Assembly (NCBI GenBank): GCA_016717855.1
Contig: JADKEV010000041.1
Coordinates: forward strand, 1 to 26,979
DNA length: 26,979 nucleotides
Source: Betaproteobacteria bacterium
Lineage (GTDB): Bacteria; Pseudomonadota; Gammaproteobacteria; Burkholderiales; Casimicrobiaceae
Direction: 5' to 3'
In this document: in pieces, positions 17,104 to 26,979 of the stretch
How positions within the stretch are numbered: the stretch's first letter is position 1
Layout of the letters: the number at the start of each line of letters is the position of its first letter
Translations under genes and position numbers: made by a program
Notes under the pieces: model-generated
What the model was told of the DNA's origin: nothing
Databases searched by the model: none
Seen by the model: the letters and a program-made list of their open reading frames with translations, nothing else

Positions 17104-18884
17104 ATGCAAGTTCCGAGCCTCGTCGCGCAATCCGCCAGTGTCCCGGTCGTACAGGACCGGTGGACACCCCCGATCAACTTTTCCGGCATGACGCCCGACC
17201 CCCTCGCGTTCGCCGATGCCCAATGGCAGGAGACGAGCCTGCGCACGCTGATCGGGCGGCTGACTTCCGGCATCTCGCCCGCGTCCGTCATCGCCGCCTA
17301 CACCGACTGGCTGACGCACCTCGCGGGCGCACCGGCCAAACAGGCGGAGCTCACCCGCAAAGCCCAGCGCAAGGCGATCCGGCTGGCGCTCTACGCCGCG
17401 CAATCGATGGCGGGCGACTGCCCGCCCTGCATCGAGCCGCTGGCGCAGGACCGGCGCTTCTCCGGGCCCGGCTGGCGGCAGTGGCCGTTCAACGTGATGT
17501 CGCAGGCCTTCCTGCTCAACCAGCAGTGGTGGTGGAACGCGACCACCGGCGTGCGCGGCGTCACCCGCCACCATGAAGACGTCGTCACCTTCATCAACCG
17601 CCAGCTGCTCGACATGGTCGCGCCGTCGAACTTCCCGGCGACCAATCCCGAGGTGCTCCAGGAGACATTCCGCACGGGCGGCGAGAATCTCGTCCGCGGT
17701 GCCTGCAATGCGTGGGAAGACACGCTGCGCAAGCTGGCGAGCATGCCGCAGGTCGGGACCGAGGAGTTTCGCGTGGGCGGCAACATCGCGGTGACGCCGG
17801 GCAAGGTCGTGTATCGCAACCGGCTGATGGAAGTGATCCAGTACGCACCGATGACGTCCACCGCACATCCGGAACCGGTGCTGATCGTCCCGTCGTGGAT
17901 CATGAAGTACTACATCCTCGACCTGTCGCCGCAGAATTCGCTGGTGCATTACCTGGTCGAGCAGGGCCACACCGTGTTCATCATCTCCTGGAAGAACCCG
18001 GTGACCGAGGACTTCGAGCTGTCGATGGACGACTACCTGAAGCTGGGACCGCTCGCGGCCCTCGATGCCGTCACGCGAATCGCGCCGAAGCGGAAGTTGC
18101 ACGCCGTCGGCTATTGCCTGGGCGGCACGCTGCTGGCGATCGCCGCGGCATTCCTGGCGCGCAACGACGACACCCGGCTGAAGACGCTGACGCTGCTGGC
18201 GTCGGAAGTCGATTTTTCCGAGCCTGGCGAGCTCGACCTGTTCATCGACGAAAGCCAGATCGCCTTCCTCGAGGACATGATGCGCGAGAAAGGTTATCTG
18301 GACGGCAAGCAGATGGCCGGCACGTTCACGCTGCTCAACTCCCGGGATCTGGTCTGCTCGAAGATGGTGCGCGAGTACCTGCTGGGGATCCGCCAGCCGA
18401 TGACGGACCTGATGGCCTGGAACGCCGATGCGACCAGAATGCCCTATCGCATGCACAGCGAATACCTGCGCCGACTCTACCTGAACAACGAACTGGCCAC
18501 CGGGCGCTACGAGGTCGACGGCACGCCGGTCGCGCTCTCCGACATCCGCGCGCCGATGTTCGTGGTGAGCACCGAGCGCGACCACGTCTCGCCATGGCGG
18601 TCCGTCTACAAGATCAGGATGCTCACCGACACCGAAGTCACTTTTCTGCTGACCAGCGGCGGGCACAACGCCGGCGTCGTCAATCCGCCGGCCAATGCCC
18701 GCGGGCAATTCCGCGTGGCGCAACATTCGGCGCGCGACAAGTACATGGACCCCGACCTGTGGGCGGAAACGGCGCCGCTGCATGAAGGATCGTGGTGGCC
18801 GCACTGGCAGGGCTGGCTGCGCGCTCGGGCACGGCGCTCAACGCCGCGCCGGCGCTCGGACGCGGGTCTACGCTTTGCGAATAG
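17104..18884 (+). CDS. phaC: Class I poly(3-hydroxyalkanoate) synthase, frameshift at C-terminus
   Basis: PhaC polymerises 3-hydroxyacyl-CoA into PHA storage granules. The N-terminal domain has ALAQDRRFSGPGWRQWPFNV-type sequence (here PLAQDRRFSGPGWRQWPF) and FLLNQQWWWNATTGVRGVTR. The alpha/beta-hydrolase core has the lipase-like box GYCLGGT with nucleophile Cys338, then Asp493 in STERDHVSPW and His521 in SGGHNAGVVNPP (numbered from 17104). Length is about 593 residues, normal for class I. The upstream frame runs on to 19572 across the next gene, which is not credible. One indel near 18830 restores the expected end, WPHWQGWL then SGTALNAAPALGRGSTLCE and TAG at 18884. Usual PhaC proteins end a little later, so the exact C-terminus is uncertain. 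No phaA, phaB or phasin gene is adjacent. Confidence 0.9.
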
Positions 18885-18993
18885 GCCGATGCGCCCGCCT
18901 TCAGGCCGTCGCGACCGAAAGCCACTGCCAGCGTGGAGTACGCAGCGCCGCCGATACATCCCGCCATCGCGCGGGGGACCGTGGGAGCGATGG

Positions 18994-19755
18994 TCAGACG
19001 GACTTGGGATTAACCACCGCGTCACCCGAAAACACCTTCGTTGGTGGCAGGCCGGCTGCCCGACCGTCCTCGTAGGTCACCTCGATCTTCATGATCGTGC
19101 CAACGCTTCGACCATCCAGCGCGCCCGGCGTGAAACGCAGCCGTTTGAACGCCTCGATTGTCGGCTCGGTGAACAGGCCGGGCAGTTCGGAATCATCAAC
19201 CACGGCTTTCTCGACCTCGCCCTGCGCATTGATCCACAGGGTCATGACCATCTTCCCCGATGCGATGACCGGCGCGACGGCCGGATCGTCGAGCGCAATC
19301 TCGTTGAGCGGTACGGGTGGCCGGGACAACTGGCTGGTCGAGTAGTAAGCATCGCCCTCGATGGGCAGCAGACCCAGACCCTCGCGTTGCGGTGTCGCCG
19401 GACGCTGGTCCGCCATTGCCGGATCGCCAGTGGTCACATCGACGGCGACTGCGTTCACGACCGCGATGGGTGCGGGATCGGCATGGGCCGCCGGCTGATT
19501 CCCGGTCAGTCTGGCGGTCAGTTGCCCGTGGGGCAATCCGGCGGCAGTCAAACGGGCTCTACTCGCGTCTGAGCTGGTACCTAGATACGGAAACACAAGA
19601 ATGCCGGCGTGAATCACGCAGGAGGCCGCGATGGCGGCGACCACTTTCCATGCGCTTCCTTGCCCCGGTTCACTCAGGGTGGCCACCTTTTGCCCGAACT
19701 CGGTGTTTGCTGCGCCGGGCGATTCCGGGCCTATCCCCGTCGGGGACGGCACCAT
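18994..19755 (-). CDS. TonB C-terminal-domain (energy-transducer-like) protein
   Basis: A protein of about 253 residues. One hydrophobic segment lies near residues 37-57 (AAIAASCVIHAGILVFPYL), then a Pro/Ala-rich stretch, then a TonB-C-like domain: VMTLWINAQGEVEKAVVDDS, TEPTIEAFKRLRFTPGALDG and IMKIEVTYED. The layout, a membrane anchor, periplasmic linker and TonB-C fold, fits an inner-membrane protein reaching across the periplasm. No exbB, exbD or receptor gene is near. Met at 19755 is chosen because the 34 residues ahead of it (from a GTG at 19857) are Arg/Ala/Pro-rich low complexity. It follows pilY1 by about 150 bases on the same strand and may be expressed with the pilus genes. It is convergent with phaC. 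The partner is unknown. Confidence 0.78.
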   Translation of the reverse strand: MVPSPTGIGPESPGAANTEFGQKVATLSEPGQGSAWKVVAAIAASCVIHAGILVFPYLGTSSDASRARLTAAGLPHGQLTARLTGNQPAAHADPAPIAVVNAVAVDVTTGDPAMADQRPATPQREGLGLLPIEGDAYYSTSQLSRPPVPLNEIALDDPAVAPVIASGKMVMTLWINAQGEVEKAVVDDSELPGLFTEPTIEAFKRLRFTPGALDGRSVGTIMKIEVTYEDGRAAGLPPTKVFSGDAVVNPKSV

Positions 19756-19905
19756 CGCCAGCAGCGGCCTGCCGCCAGGACCAGGCGCACGAGCGGCGGC
19801 GTCCGCCGGCCAGCGGCTTGCCGGGCGGGCCAAACGCCGGTCAGCCACCGGAAACACCGCTGCCTACCCAATCCCGCGACGGCGGCGCGGCGGTGACGAG
19901 CGGCA

Positions 19906-22900
19906 CTATTGAGTCGGAAGTTCACGCCAGGAGATGCGGCGGAGCGTCCCCTGGGGCCGTGGCGGTATCGGCGGATCCCAGCGCCGGGTAGAACCGAGGT
20001 CGGTTCCGGTGCCCGCGCCGTCGGAAACCCGGATCAGTGCCGTCACGCTGCCATCGGCCAGTTTGACGAAGATGGGGGCTGTGGCAAAACCGCTGCCCAG
20101 ACTGACCCCGGAGACTCCGCCCGACCCCTGCACCGCCCCACCGGTCGCGTAATCCAGCGCATAGATGAAGCTGTCCGCCGTGCCGCTGGAGAGGCCGCAT
20201 GCGTTGGCGTTGTTGCTCACGGGCGTAATGGTCGTAAACAGCAGCGTACCCAGTTGCAAGGCCGGGTTGGTCGCCGCGCGCTCGCCGCCGGTCAGGAAGT
20301 CCACGTACCAGCCGTTATTCGTGGTCCAGTCAACGGCAATGCTGCTGCTGGTGCGAACCAACTGTCCGGGCAGGCAGAACGGATTGGCGGGGTCGTTGGG
20401 GCAGGTACCGGAGGTCAGCGTCTGCTGCACAAAACCGTTCGCGGAAGTGCGTATCGCTCCATGGGTCGTGGAGCCCATGGTGTCCTTGACCGCGTAGAAC
20501 GACTGGAAGTCGACGTTGGCCACGTCGGACGTACCCAGAAAACGGCCGGTGCCCGCGAGCACGATCGTGACGCCATCCTTGGTGATGACGGTCGGTTCGG
20601 CCTGGATCGACTGCACGTTGTTGCTCGCGTCCCTGAAACTCGCCAACAACTGCGCGTCGTAACCGGCGGCGCCGATATTGCCATTGATGTCGTAACGCCA
20701 CAGGTTGCCCAGCAGGTCCCCGGCATAGACGGCGATCGACGTATTGTCGGTTAGTGGAGAGTTCGCGTGCCCGGCGATTCCGCCCAGCCCGCTCGGCGTC
20801 GTCGCGGACCCGGTGCCGTTCGAGATGTTGCGGATCAGTGCACCGGTGTTCGCGTTCAGGACGTAAAGGTGGCCCAACCCGTCGGCGTTGTTGTAGCCGG
20901 AAGAGAACATCACCACCCACGTGCCGTTCTGGAGCTTCGTGATGGCGGGATTGCCGAAGGAGTAACCGAGGTTCGCATCCGTGAATTCCCACAGCAGCGC
21001 GGGCGATGCCGGGTTGGTGACGTCCAGCGCGTAGTAGCCCTTGCCGCCGCGGTTCAGTCCGCCGACCAGTATGGTCTTCCATTGGGTGGCGTCGCAGGCC
21101 GATCCCGGTGCGTTCGGGCAGATATCGCCGGTCTCGGGCGTATTGTCGACGAAATACTGATGCTGCGAGGCGTAGTTGAAATCCGCAAGTTTGTACATGT
21201 TCGGCAGGACCATGGACGGAATGTAGGCCCAGTTTTCCTGCCCGGTCGCGGCGTCGAACGCATGCAGCATTCCGTCGTTCGCGGCAACGTAAACGGCGCC
21301 GTTACGCGCGGTCTTGGCGATCTTGAAGTCGCCGTAACCGGCATCGCCATAGTTGAAGAGCGGTTTCTGCACATACCGGGCTTCCGACGCGACAATGTCG
21401 CCCAGCACGTGGACGCGCTTGCGATAGAACGTTACTTCATTGGTGCGATCGCCGCGCAGGAAATTCACCAGGGCTTCCCCGGCCGCGCCGCCGGTCGCGA
21501 TCGTATTGTTGGATTGGGCCCCGCCAGCGAGGCAGCTTCCGCCGGACGCGCAGAACTGCGAAAGGCCGCCGTTGACAGCGGAGAGGGCCGGCGTCGTGAA
21601 ATAACCCTGCTGCGTCCCCGACAAGCTGCCCCACTGGAACGGGATCAACGAGTTGGCCGATGCGTTCTTCGTATAGATGGTGCGGGTGACGGGCGCTCCG
21701 GGAACGACCGTGGTGTTGGTCGTATCGGCGATGCCAAACGTCGCGGCTGACGTATAGTCGGTCGTCACCCTGTAGCAGGTCGTGCCGTTCTTGTACACGG
21801 CGCCGACAACGAAACTGGTGGTGGCCGTCCAGCTGGTCGTCGCGCAATCGAGCAACTGCATGGCCGACCACTGCTGCGGCGTCAAATTTCCGCTGGCGTC
21901 GATCTGCTGGCGTATCAGCTCGCCGTACCATTCCACGGACTTGTAGGACGAACTGAACACGTAGTTGTCGGCCGCGCTGATGTTCGGGTTGCTGGTCGCC
22001 GCGGCAGCCGCGGTACCAGGAGTCGGGATGTTGGCGATCGTCTGCAGTGTGCTGGAAAGCCCGTCGGCCAGGGATTGCGGATCTTTCGCGCTGAAGTACG
22101 AGCCGCGGCCGTTGATCGCCGCATGCCAGAGATCATCGATGGTGGTGATGGTATTGGATACGGGAGCCGGCCAGTTGCACACGCCGCTGGTCTGCCAGGA
22201 GCAGATGCCCGAACCCGTATTCGTGGTCGTGCCGACCTTCACGTCATAGAAGTCCCCGGAAGTATCGTTCCAGTAGTTCGGGGAGAACACCATCTGGCCC
22301 TGCGCGCCCAGGCCGAGCGTGAAGGTGGTCATGTGCTGGTGGGTGGCCACGTCACGGCCGCTCGCCGGCACGTTGTTCGTGCACAGGTCCTCGGCGATCG
22401 TGTTCGGCGGAATCACCGGGCCCGTGCACGTTCCGGTGCCCGCTGCCACGTTCGGCTCGCGCAGGTCGGTCGCGTAGTAATACGCCGCGACGTCGGCCAG
22501 GGTGTTGGAGGTGCCGCCGGTGGTGAGGGTCTGGCATTCCACGGCCGGGCCGACATAGTCGGGGCCAGTCGATTGGTAGACCGGCGTGCAGGACGCGACG
22601 TTCGACCAGCTGCTCCAGTTCGAATACTGACATTCGGTAGAGAGCTGGCCGGGTACCGATCCAGGGGCGCCGGTGGGAAAGTTGAGCCCACGGGACCCGT
22701 GTGCGGTCCGGTCGACTGGTTTATGGGCGTGCAGGATCCCACGTTCGAGTAGGCGGTCCACCCAAGGTACCGGCAATTCATGGTCGCCGAGTCCGTACAG
22801 GCGTTGGTGTTGGTCCACGGGCCGGTGGGACGGTATTGCATCGCACCGCAGACCGATCAGTGGCCTGCAGTCGGGCGTACACGACCCCCGTTGGCATAGG

Positions 22901-24942
22901 TTGTCCCCCTGGACGTGGCGGTCCGTACCGTGATGACATTCTAAGTAGTCCCCGTGCTAAAGCTCTCGTCGCAGGTGACATTGGTCCATCCGGCCAGTCG
23001 TACCGGCACCGGGTCCGGCTTGACCCGTTGTTGTCCACGGCGCATTGCAGTTCGTGTCTGCCCAATTGGTCCGGTGAACCCATTGAGTTGCCGGACGTTC
23101 TGGTCTGCGAATGCCCGGTGCAAAGTGCTGGTGCCTCCTGCGCCTGGCTGGTGATCGCTGTGTCTGCTCAGCTGCGACGGTCCGGTGCTGCAGCGCGCTG
23201 GTCCGGGCCTGGACGGTGGCGCTGCCGCCGTCGTAGAGTGGGCGCGGCAATCCCGCATCCTGATTGCCGACCGACGTGCTGCCGTTCAGCTTGTTGTATC
23301 CGCTGTTCTCGTTCCAGAACCCGTCGGTGGACAGGATCGTGTAGTTCTGCTGGCACGAGTACTGCAGCGGATCGGTCACCGCAACACTGTTATAGGTGTT
23401 GCCGAGGACGCCGGCGTACAGACGACCGGCGTCGGACAGGGTCGCGCGCAACGGCGTGCTGCTGTTCGGAACTGCACCGGTCAGTTTGGAGTACCAGGTA
23501 CCCTTCTGCGTGGTGGCAAATTCATTGAGATTGACAAAGCCGTTGCCGGCATTGTTGTTGATGCTCATGTAGCCTACGCGAAAACGGGACCGGAAAACCG
23601 CAATGTCGGCCGGCGAATCGATCTCCGCGAAGGCATTGCTCGCGGACGTTTTCATCATCTGCATCCGCGTGTGGTAGTACGTCCACCAGTTGGCGAAGTT
23701 GGTCATCTCCTCGGCATAGGTGCACGTGGTGCCCGAACAGTCGGTGCGTTTGTCGTCCTTGACGGCCGTGTTCGGGTAGGCATAGCTGGTGCGCTCGGAG
23801 GTGATCATGGTCAGTAGGCTGGCGCCCTGCACACCCTGCTCATAACTGCTGCCCTGCTTGGTCAATGTGAGACCGGTGGTACCGGCACTACCATTAAAGG
23901 TCATCGAGGTGCTGCCGCTGTTGGTACAGCCTGAAGTGGTACTGACGACGATGGGAATAACTTTGTAGTTGCCGGAAGAAGGGCGGCGACTACAACGCGG
24001 GCGCCGGACGCGTGGGCGACGAAGTTGCCATTCGTGCCGAAAGCCAGATTGATTCTAGAGGCAATGTCGCAGCCGATGTTGTGGGCTGTTAGAGCATCCG
24101 GTCGCGCTGGACATGATGCTGGTGCCACTAACAGTCAAACCAGTCACGTTAGTCCAACGGTTGCCGGCAACGGTGAATTGGGAAAGCCGTGGCGTCGGCA
24201 TGCGGGCATACGAGTAGCTCGCATCGAAGCCCGCCTTGCAGGTCGTCAGAGCCGTGCTGTTGCACCAGCGGAGGGTGGCCGGATACGGATGGGACACCGA
24301 CGGCGCGGCTTGCACGACGCAAACGCGCAGCGCGGATGTCGTGCAGTACTCTCCCGGAATGATCGTATAGAAATAGCTGGGGATGGTGGTGGTGGCACCG
24401 GTCGGGTCCCATATCAGGTTTGACGTGTATGGACTCGAGGCTCCGTCAACGCGCTGGATCCCGTAGGCATCGTCCTTGACGGCCTTCCAGTTGGGGGTTG
24501 GTCCGCTACCGGCGCCCGTTGCCGCGGTCAGGCCGGTCTGGCTCGGGTAGGTGGTCGTATCGGTGACGCCTGCACTGCTGACGTGAATCGGCGGCTTGTA
24601 GCTGATCGCCGGATTGTAGTAGAGGCCGTTGTACGCAGCGTTGCGGAACCGGTGTTCGACGTCAGCCGATGACGCCAACTGCGCGGTGGAACTACACGAG
24701 TAATTGGAGAGTTGGAGCGAGTGGTTGCTGGAACAGGCCCAATCGGGCATGAAGTCCCATTGCATGCTGCCCGAATCGTCGAGAACGAATAACACGTTGG
24801 GCTTCACATCCGTCGACGAAGGCGCCGAATAGGTCTCCAGCGGCACGGTGGAGATGTCGGTCGGCGCTGCCTGGACACCGGCGGCGAACAGGAACCCGAG
24901 CAGCAGCCTGCTCGGAACTTTACACAATGGGTTGGCGATCAT
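19906..24942 (-). CDS. pilY1: Type IV pilus tip/assembly protein PilY1 (PilC family), frameshifted
   Basis: PilY1 sits at the tip of type IV pili with the minor pilins and promotes assembly, adhesion and surface sensing. The start at 24942 has AGGAG six bases upstream and begins a signal peptide (MIANPLCKVPSRLLLGFLFA, cleavage after GVQA). A von Willebrand A-like domain follows, with the metal-site motif NVLFVLDDSGSMQWDFMP. The C-terminal beta-propeller (PilC_C) is intact from about 22660: VYVAANDGMLHAFDAATGQE, NWAYIPSMVLPNMYKLADFN, LVGGLNRGGKGYYALDVTNP and VYAGDLLGNLWRYDINGN. About 1,680 codons in total, long for the family. Breaks lie near 24090, 23965, 23215, 22950-22860 and 22670. A Cys/Trp-rich repeat region lies between the two domains. 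It belongs to the pilVWXY1 cluster; no pilE follows. Confidence 0.9.
22531..23070 (-). repeat. Cys/Trp-rich tandem repeat region inside PilY1
   Basis: Two clear protein repeat units lie in tandem, CRYLGWTAYSNVGSC (22689-22781) and CQYSNWSSWSNVASC (22531-22638), each followed by TPxxQSTGP. Weaker Trp-Cys units precede them: NWADTNC, GWTNVTC and PWTNTNAC. The pattern C-x4-W-x2-W/Y-x5-C is reminiscent of thrombospondin type 1 modules but is not a full match. The stretch is crossed by several frame breaks, with a TAG at about 22943 and a TGA at about 22860 in the best frame, so the exact number of units is uncertain. Confidence 0.6.
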
Positions 24943-24948
24943 GACAAA

Positions 24949-24953
24949 CTCCT
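24949..24953 (-). promoter_or_regulatory. Ribosome binding site fixing the pilY1 start
   Basis: AGGAG on the minus strand, six bases before the ATG at 24942. It selects this Met, which heads a proper signal peptide, over an in-frame Met 13 codons upstream. It lies in the 69-base gap after pilX. Confidence 0.55.
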
Positions 24954-25011
24954 GAAACATTCGCCCGGGGCGTTCCGGCAAATCGTACGTAGTGAAAAGA
25001 CGATCATGGAA

Positions 25012-25629
25012 TCAGAGCGCGACAGTTGCCTGCACGTAGCTCACCGTATTGCGCGGACCTGCGACCCTGGCAGTGATCCGGTAGTAAACCAGCGACGACG
25101 CCGCGAGCTGCAGCTTTCCGGCCACCTCCGCATTGCCGGTCGCGGCAGTGACCAGCGGCGAAGCGGCACAAGTGGCGCCCGCGGTCGGCGAGCCTGCGAA
25201 CGAGCACATCCGGTCGATCACATAGGACACCGTGTTACCGGCAGTATTGGTCGAGAGAGTCCTCGCCCGCGCCGCCAGCGTCGCCGTCCAATACGCATCC
25301 CAGGTCTGTCCGACTGCCGGGCTCTGCGCGGCGTTGATCCCGTTGGCCGCATAGCCGTTGCTCGGGCTGTCGGCATTGAGCGTCGCGCCGGTGGAATTGG
25401 CCAGCAACCATGCAATTGCCGCCTCGACGCCGGTATCCCCCGAATGGGTTGCCGATTCGTGAAATGCAAGGTTGCCGGCAATCAGGTTGGACGTGTCGAT
25501 CGAACGGACCAGCGCTATGCCGGCCAACGTCATCACGACAATGACAATGATGGCGATGAACAACACTGCGCCCCCCTGCCCGCGGATCGGCATGGTTGAC
25601 GCTGGCTTACGGCGTTTGAGGTTCAGCAT
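25012..25629 (-). CDS. pilX: Type IV pilus minor-pilin-complex protein PilX
   Basis: PilX is a minor pilin-like inner-membrane protein that helps prime type IV pilus assembly with PilV, PilW and PilY1. The intact frame gives 205 residues. A basic start (MLNLKRRKPASTMPIRGQGG) precedes the PilX_N-type hydrophobic helix at about residues 20-40 (AVLFIAIIVIVVMTLAGIAL) and the family segment VRSIDTSNLIAGNLAFHESA. The C-terminal part, with KLQLAASSLVYYRITARVAG and ending VSYVQATVAL, is typical of the family's short beta-rich tail. The ATG overlaps the pilW stop (ATGCTGA), indicating coupled translation. The cleavage-like site lacks the +5 Glu of true pilins, as usual for PilX. Confidence 0.9.
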   Translation of the reverse strand: MLNLKRRKPASTMPIRGQGGAVLFIAIIVIVVMTLAGIALVRSIDTSNLIAGNLAFHESATHSGDTGVEAAIAWLLANSTGATLNADSPSNGYAANGINAAQSPAVGQTWDAYWTATLAARARTLSTNTAGNTVSYVIDRMCSFAGSPTAGATCAASPLVTAATGNAEVAGKLQLAASSLVYYRITARVAGPRNTVSYVQATVAL

Positions 25630-26699
25630 CCCGACTGCACTCCCATCCAGGCCATATTGCGCATCGGCACCACGGTCTGGAATACCTTGTAGCGATAGTG
25701 ATTCCATTCCGCATTCCCGGAAAGGACGATCGGCGCCCCGGCGCTGCCGTCCCAGGTCGGCGCCGCGGAAGTCACGTTGGTTCCGTCCGGTTCGGTCTTG
25801 TTGTACTCGGTATTGCGGGCGACCAAGGCGAGGCGCAGAGCGGAAACCTTGGCCCAGCCGCAATTCGTGGTCGGCGTGGTCTGATTGAACGTGTCGACCA
25901 CCGCGTCCATCGGCGAGCTGGTATCGACGCCGTACTGTGCCCTCATGCTGACGATGTTGTTGGCGATGGAAACCCAGGTCGCTGCCCATACGGCGGCGGT
26001 CACGGAGGCCTTGGCGACCCCGCAATTGGTGGCCATGTAGTCGCACATGGTGAGATTTCCGTCGCGGACCGCGTATGCCAGAACCGACGGGGTCCGGCCG
26101 AGGTTGTACATGGAGGTGCCGGCGCCGGTGGCGGAGGTGATGGTCGTGGCGCCCACGGCCGTCACCGGGCGCGCCAGCAAAGTCCCGGCACATGTGTCGG
26201 GCGCGGCCATCACGATGTCGCCGACCGCGAAAGTACTGGACGGCGCCACATACGAATCAAGCCCAAGCTGCGCAGTAATTTCAGTCCCTTGGGGCTGCTG
26301 GTTGGTGTTGCCATAAAACACGAGCAGCGTATCGGTATTGGCGTCCCCGGCGGGAATGATGGATGTGGCGGGATTGATGACGACCGGCACGACCGGTACC
26401 GTCCCCCCCGACAACAGGCCCACGCTGCAGCTAAACGGCGGATACGGCGGGTTTGGAGGATTCGCCCAGATGACGAAGCCGTACCCACTCTGCCGGATAT
26501 CGCGTTGCAATCCGTAGAGCGCAATGGCGCCGTTGTTCTGGGCGTCTGCCCCCCCCGTGGTGGTGCGCTTGTTGTGTTCGAATATGGACAGTTGCTGCAT
26601 CATGACAAGTATGGCCAGCATCCCGATCACCACGGAGACCATGATCTCCACCAGGCCAAAACCCCGATGGCGCAATTGCAATCCCGAAGCACGTGGCAT
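25623..26699 (-). CDS. pilW: Type IV pilus minor pilin PilW
   Basis: PilW is a minor pilin of the pilus-tip initiation complex. The intact frame gives 358 residues. The prepilin peptidase site is clear: HRG then FGLVEIMVSVVIGMLAILVM, with Gly at -1, Phe at +1 and Glu at +5, followed by a hydrophobic helix and the PilW-typical MMQQLSIFEHNKRTTTGGAD and ALYGLQRDIRQSGYGF. The globular part carries several Cys (for example MCDYMATNCGV and TTNCGWAKV) and ends NMAWMGVQSGC. AAGGA lies seven bases before the ATG. pilV ends ten bases upstream and pilX overlaps its stop, so it is in the middle of a tight operon. Confidence 0.93.
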   Translation of the reverse strand: MPRASGLQLRHRGFGLVEIMVSVVIGMLAILVMMQQLSIFEHNKRTTTGGADAQNNGAIALYGLQRDIRQSGYGFVIWANPPNPPYPPFSCSVGLLSGGTVPVVPVVINPATSIIPAGDANTDTLLVFYGNTNQQPQGTEITAQLGLDSYVAPSSTFAVGDIVMAAPDTCAGTLLARPVTAVGATTITSATGAGTSMYNLGRTPSVLAYAVRDGNLTMCDYMATNCGVAKASVTAAVWAATWVSIANNIVSMRAQYGVDTSSPMDAVVDTFNQTTPTTNCGWAKVSALRLALVARNTEYNKTEPDGTNVTSAAPTWDGSAGAPIVLSGNAEWNHYRYKVFQTVVPMRNMAWMGVQSGC

Positions 26700-26709
26700 G
26701 CTGCGTTCC

Positions 26710-26979
26710 TTACCGGATCTGGGTAACGGTGGTCACGTTGTGCGGGCCCCCCGACTGGGCATCGCTCGGAGCGATCCAGAAGACGGCGATACTGACCACT
26801 CCCGCCGCATCGACGTTCACGGTGGGTGCGGTTGGCGTGTTCGCGACAACCAGGGAGGTGCGCGGTAACGTCGCCACAACGCGTTGTACGCCGACCCGCC
26901 GGTATTGAAACTGGACTGCAACGTGGCGATGGTCCGATCGCTGACCCACATGTTCCCCAGCAGCTGATTGACCAGCAAC
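26710..26979 (-). CDS. pilV: Type IV pilus minor pilin PilV, C-terminal part, cut by window edge, one frameshift
   Basis: Only the last 90 or so codons are present. The upstream frame reads LLVNQLLGNMWVSDRTIATL and SSFNTGGSAYNA. After a one-base break near 26880 the other frame continues VVATLPRTSLVVANTPTAPT and SIAVFWIAPSDAQSGGPHNV, ending TTVTQIR. The late SIAVFW strand is what PilV-type minor pilins show near their C-terminus. Assignment rests mainly on position directly upstream of pilW in the conserved pilV-pilW-pilX-pilY1 order. The pilin signal and helix lie beyond the right edge, so the call is less sure than for its neighbours. Confidence 0.72.
   Translation of the reverse strand, partial: VAGQSAAGEHVGQRSDHRHVAVQFQYRRVGVQRVVATLPRTSLVVANTPTAPTVNVDAAGVVSIAVFWIAPSDAQSGGPHNVTTVTQIR

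Noticed and set aside
17089..18804. A 571-codon open frame on the minus strand opposite phaC.
   Set aside because: phaC on the plus strand has all catalytic residues and a proper ribosome site; the opposite frame is a composition shadow.
18885..19572. Continuation of the phaC frame as a C-terminal extension of about 230 residues.
   Set aside because: It is Arg/Pro-rich, runs antisense through the TonB-C-domain gene and arises from one indel near 18830.

Overview
The window is GC-rich DNA from a denitrifier-type betaproteobacterium of the Thauera/Rhodocyclaceae–Burkholderiales kind. This rests on the Thauera-type benzoyl-CoA reductase gene order, a Thauera-type two-subunit 2-oxoacid:ferredoxin oxidoreductase, a class I PHA synthase and a pilV-pilW-pilX-pilY1 minor-pilin cluster. 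The lineage is an inference; there is no rRNA or other marker gene. I see no tRNA, rRNA, CRISPR array, transposase or phage gene.

Region 1 (1-7062, minus strand) is an anaerobic benzoyl-CoA degradation operon, had-oah-dch-bcrC-bcrB-bcrA-bcrD, cut by the left edge inside bcrD. Region 2 (7257-11109, plus strand) is divergent from it: korA-korB, then a ferritin-like protein with a Lys/Ala/Pro-rich tail, then a RidA-like protein. Together they form one functional unit. KorAB can make reduced ferredoxin from a 2-oxoacid, BcrABCD uses it with ATP to dearomatise benzoyl-CoA, and Dch, Had and Oah take the dienoyl-CoA to a ring-opened C7 dicarboxyl-CoA. The roughly 190-base divergent intergenic region probably holds promoters for both arms. 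The usual ferredoxin gene is not in view and may lie beyond the left edge.

Region 3 (11135-17030) holds a class III CoA-transferase, an acyl-CoA dehydrogenase and an MmgE/PrpD protein on the minus strand, with an AMP-dependent acyl-CoA ligase divergent on the plus strand. It looks like a catabolic set for an unidentified carboxylic acid. Five copies of a palindromic 31-base intergenic repeat lie in it. Region 4 (17104-18884) is phaC, a carbon-storage gene. Region 5 (18994-26979, minus strand) is a type IV pilus assembly cluster, pilV (partial)-pilW-pilX-pilY1, followed by a TonB-C-domain protein. PilY1 carries an unusual Cys/Trp-rich tandem repeat insert.

An important caveat is that reading frames are broken by many single-base indels. 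They are very dense from 1 to about 10.6 kb, single in the ligase, phaC and pilV, and clustered at 22.7-24.1 kb in pilY1. Family motifs persist on both sides of almost every break, and several breaks lie at homopolymers, so I read them as sequencing or assembly error and not gene decay. Coordinates of broken genes are given from the true start to the true stop across the frameshifts.
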